From Cornus controversa (lineage: Eukaryota; Streptophyta; Magnoliopsida; Cornales; Cornaceae): 64,000 nucleotides of DNA. The translations under genes and the position numbers were made by a program. The notes below the pieces were generated by a model that saw nothing but the letters and a program-made list of their open reading frames with translations, did not search any database and had not been told where the DNA came from. Below, in pieces: positions 63,988 to 64,000 of the stretch. Numbering within the stretch: the first letter of the stretch is position 1; each line of letters begins with the position of its first letter. Where the stretch lies: positions 95,854,533-95,918,532 of the forward strand of contig CM048845.1 of NCBI GenBank assembly GCA_026545225.1, given 5' to 3'.

Positions 63988-64000
63988 GTGGTGAAAGTAG

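Larger units (their letters stand above)
58922..64000 (-). mobile_element. Degenerate Ty3/gypsy retrotransposon, continuing past the window
   Basis: Order on the minus strand: gag (64000-63318), solo LTR insertion, gag C-terminus (about 61877-61740), protease (61499-61302), reverse transcriptase (about 60900-60000), RNase H (about 59950-59330), then integrase N-terminus (59109-58922), cut by LTR B. Many stops and frameshifts. The 5' LTR would lie to the right of the window. Confidence 0.85.

Overview
This is plant nuclear DNA, almost certainly from a eudicot. It is AT-rich, has GT-AG introns, and contains four conserved plant genes embedded in dense, nested transposable elements. The species cannot be named from the sequence.

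Genes. (1) RPS29 (uS14) lies on the minus strand at 2570-6991: 56 codons over three exons, the last with only 9 coding bases. (2) The 20S proteasome subunit alpha-6 gene (PAA) lies on the plus strand at 13129-20572: nine coding exons, 246 residues. (3) A lipase class 3 gene with a mono-/di-acylglycerol lipase N-terminal region lies on the plus strand at 27485-35769: seven coding exons, 669 residues, plus a likely leader intron. (4) A single-exon, N-terminally short EXO70 gene, most like the EXO70D group, lies on the plus strand at 36974-38629. A small decayed EXO70 fragment follows it.

Layout. Positions 1-13000 hold RPS29, with elements in both introns, then a stack of DNA transposons: a hAT element inside CCA-rich DNA, with a second hAT MITE inside the first. 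Positions 13000-20600 hold PAA, whose introns carry a miniature LTR element and two tandem duplications. Positions 20600-26460 hold a Pack-MULE-like element carrying an AT-hook (AHL) gene fragment, plus other TIR elements. Positions 26460-38700 hold the lipase and EXO70 genes; the lipase introns hold a partial exon duplication, a 172-bp MITE and a deleted copia element in antisense. From about 40300 to the end I see no host gene, only nested LTR retrotransposons: a copia element split by a 3.4-kb solo LTR, inverted copies of gypsy-type LTRs of about 3 kb, two 1.4-kb solo LTRs, and a degenerate Ty3/gypsy gag-pol on the minus strand.

How it fits together. RPS29 and PAA are housekeeping genes with a telo-box (AAACCCTA) just upstream of or within their leaders. 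The lipase is a probable membrane-anchored lipid hydrolase and EXO70 a vesicle-tethering subunit. They are not an operon and show no shared pathway. Many insertions could be bounded to the base from target-site duplications (9 bp for MULEs, 8 bp for hATs, 5 bp for LTR elements), so the insertion order can be partly reconstructed. I found no novel defence or biosynthetic system. The most unusual items are the tiny LTR element with 73-bp repeats, the Pack-MULE with an AHL fragment, the very large LTRs with internal tandem arrays, and the RPS29 micro-exon.
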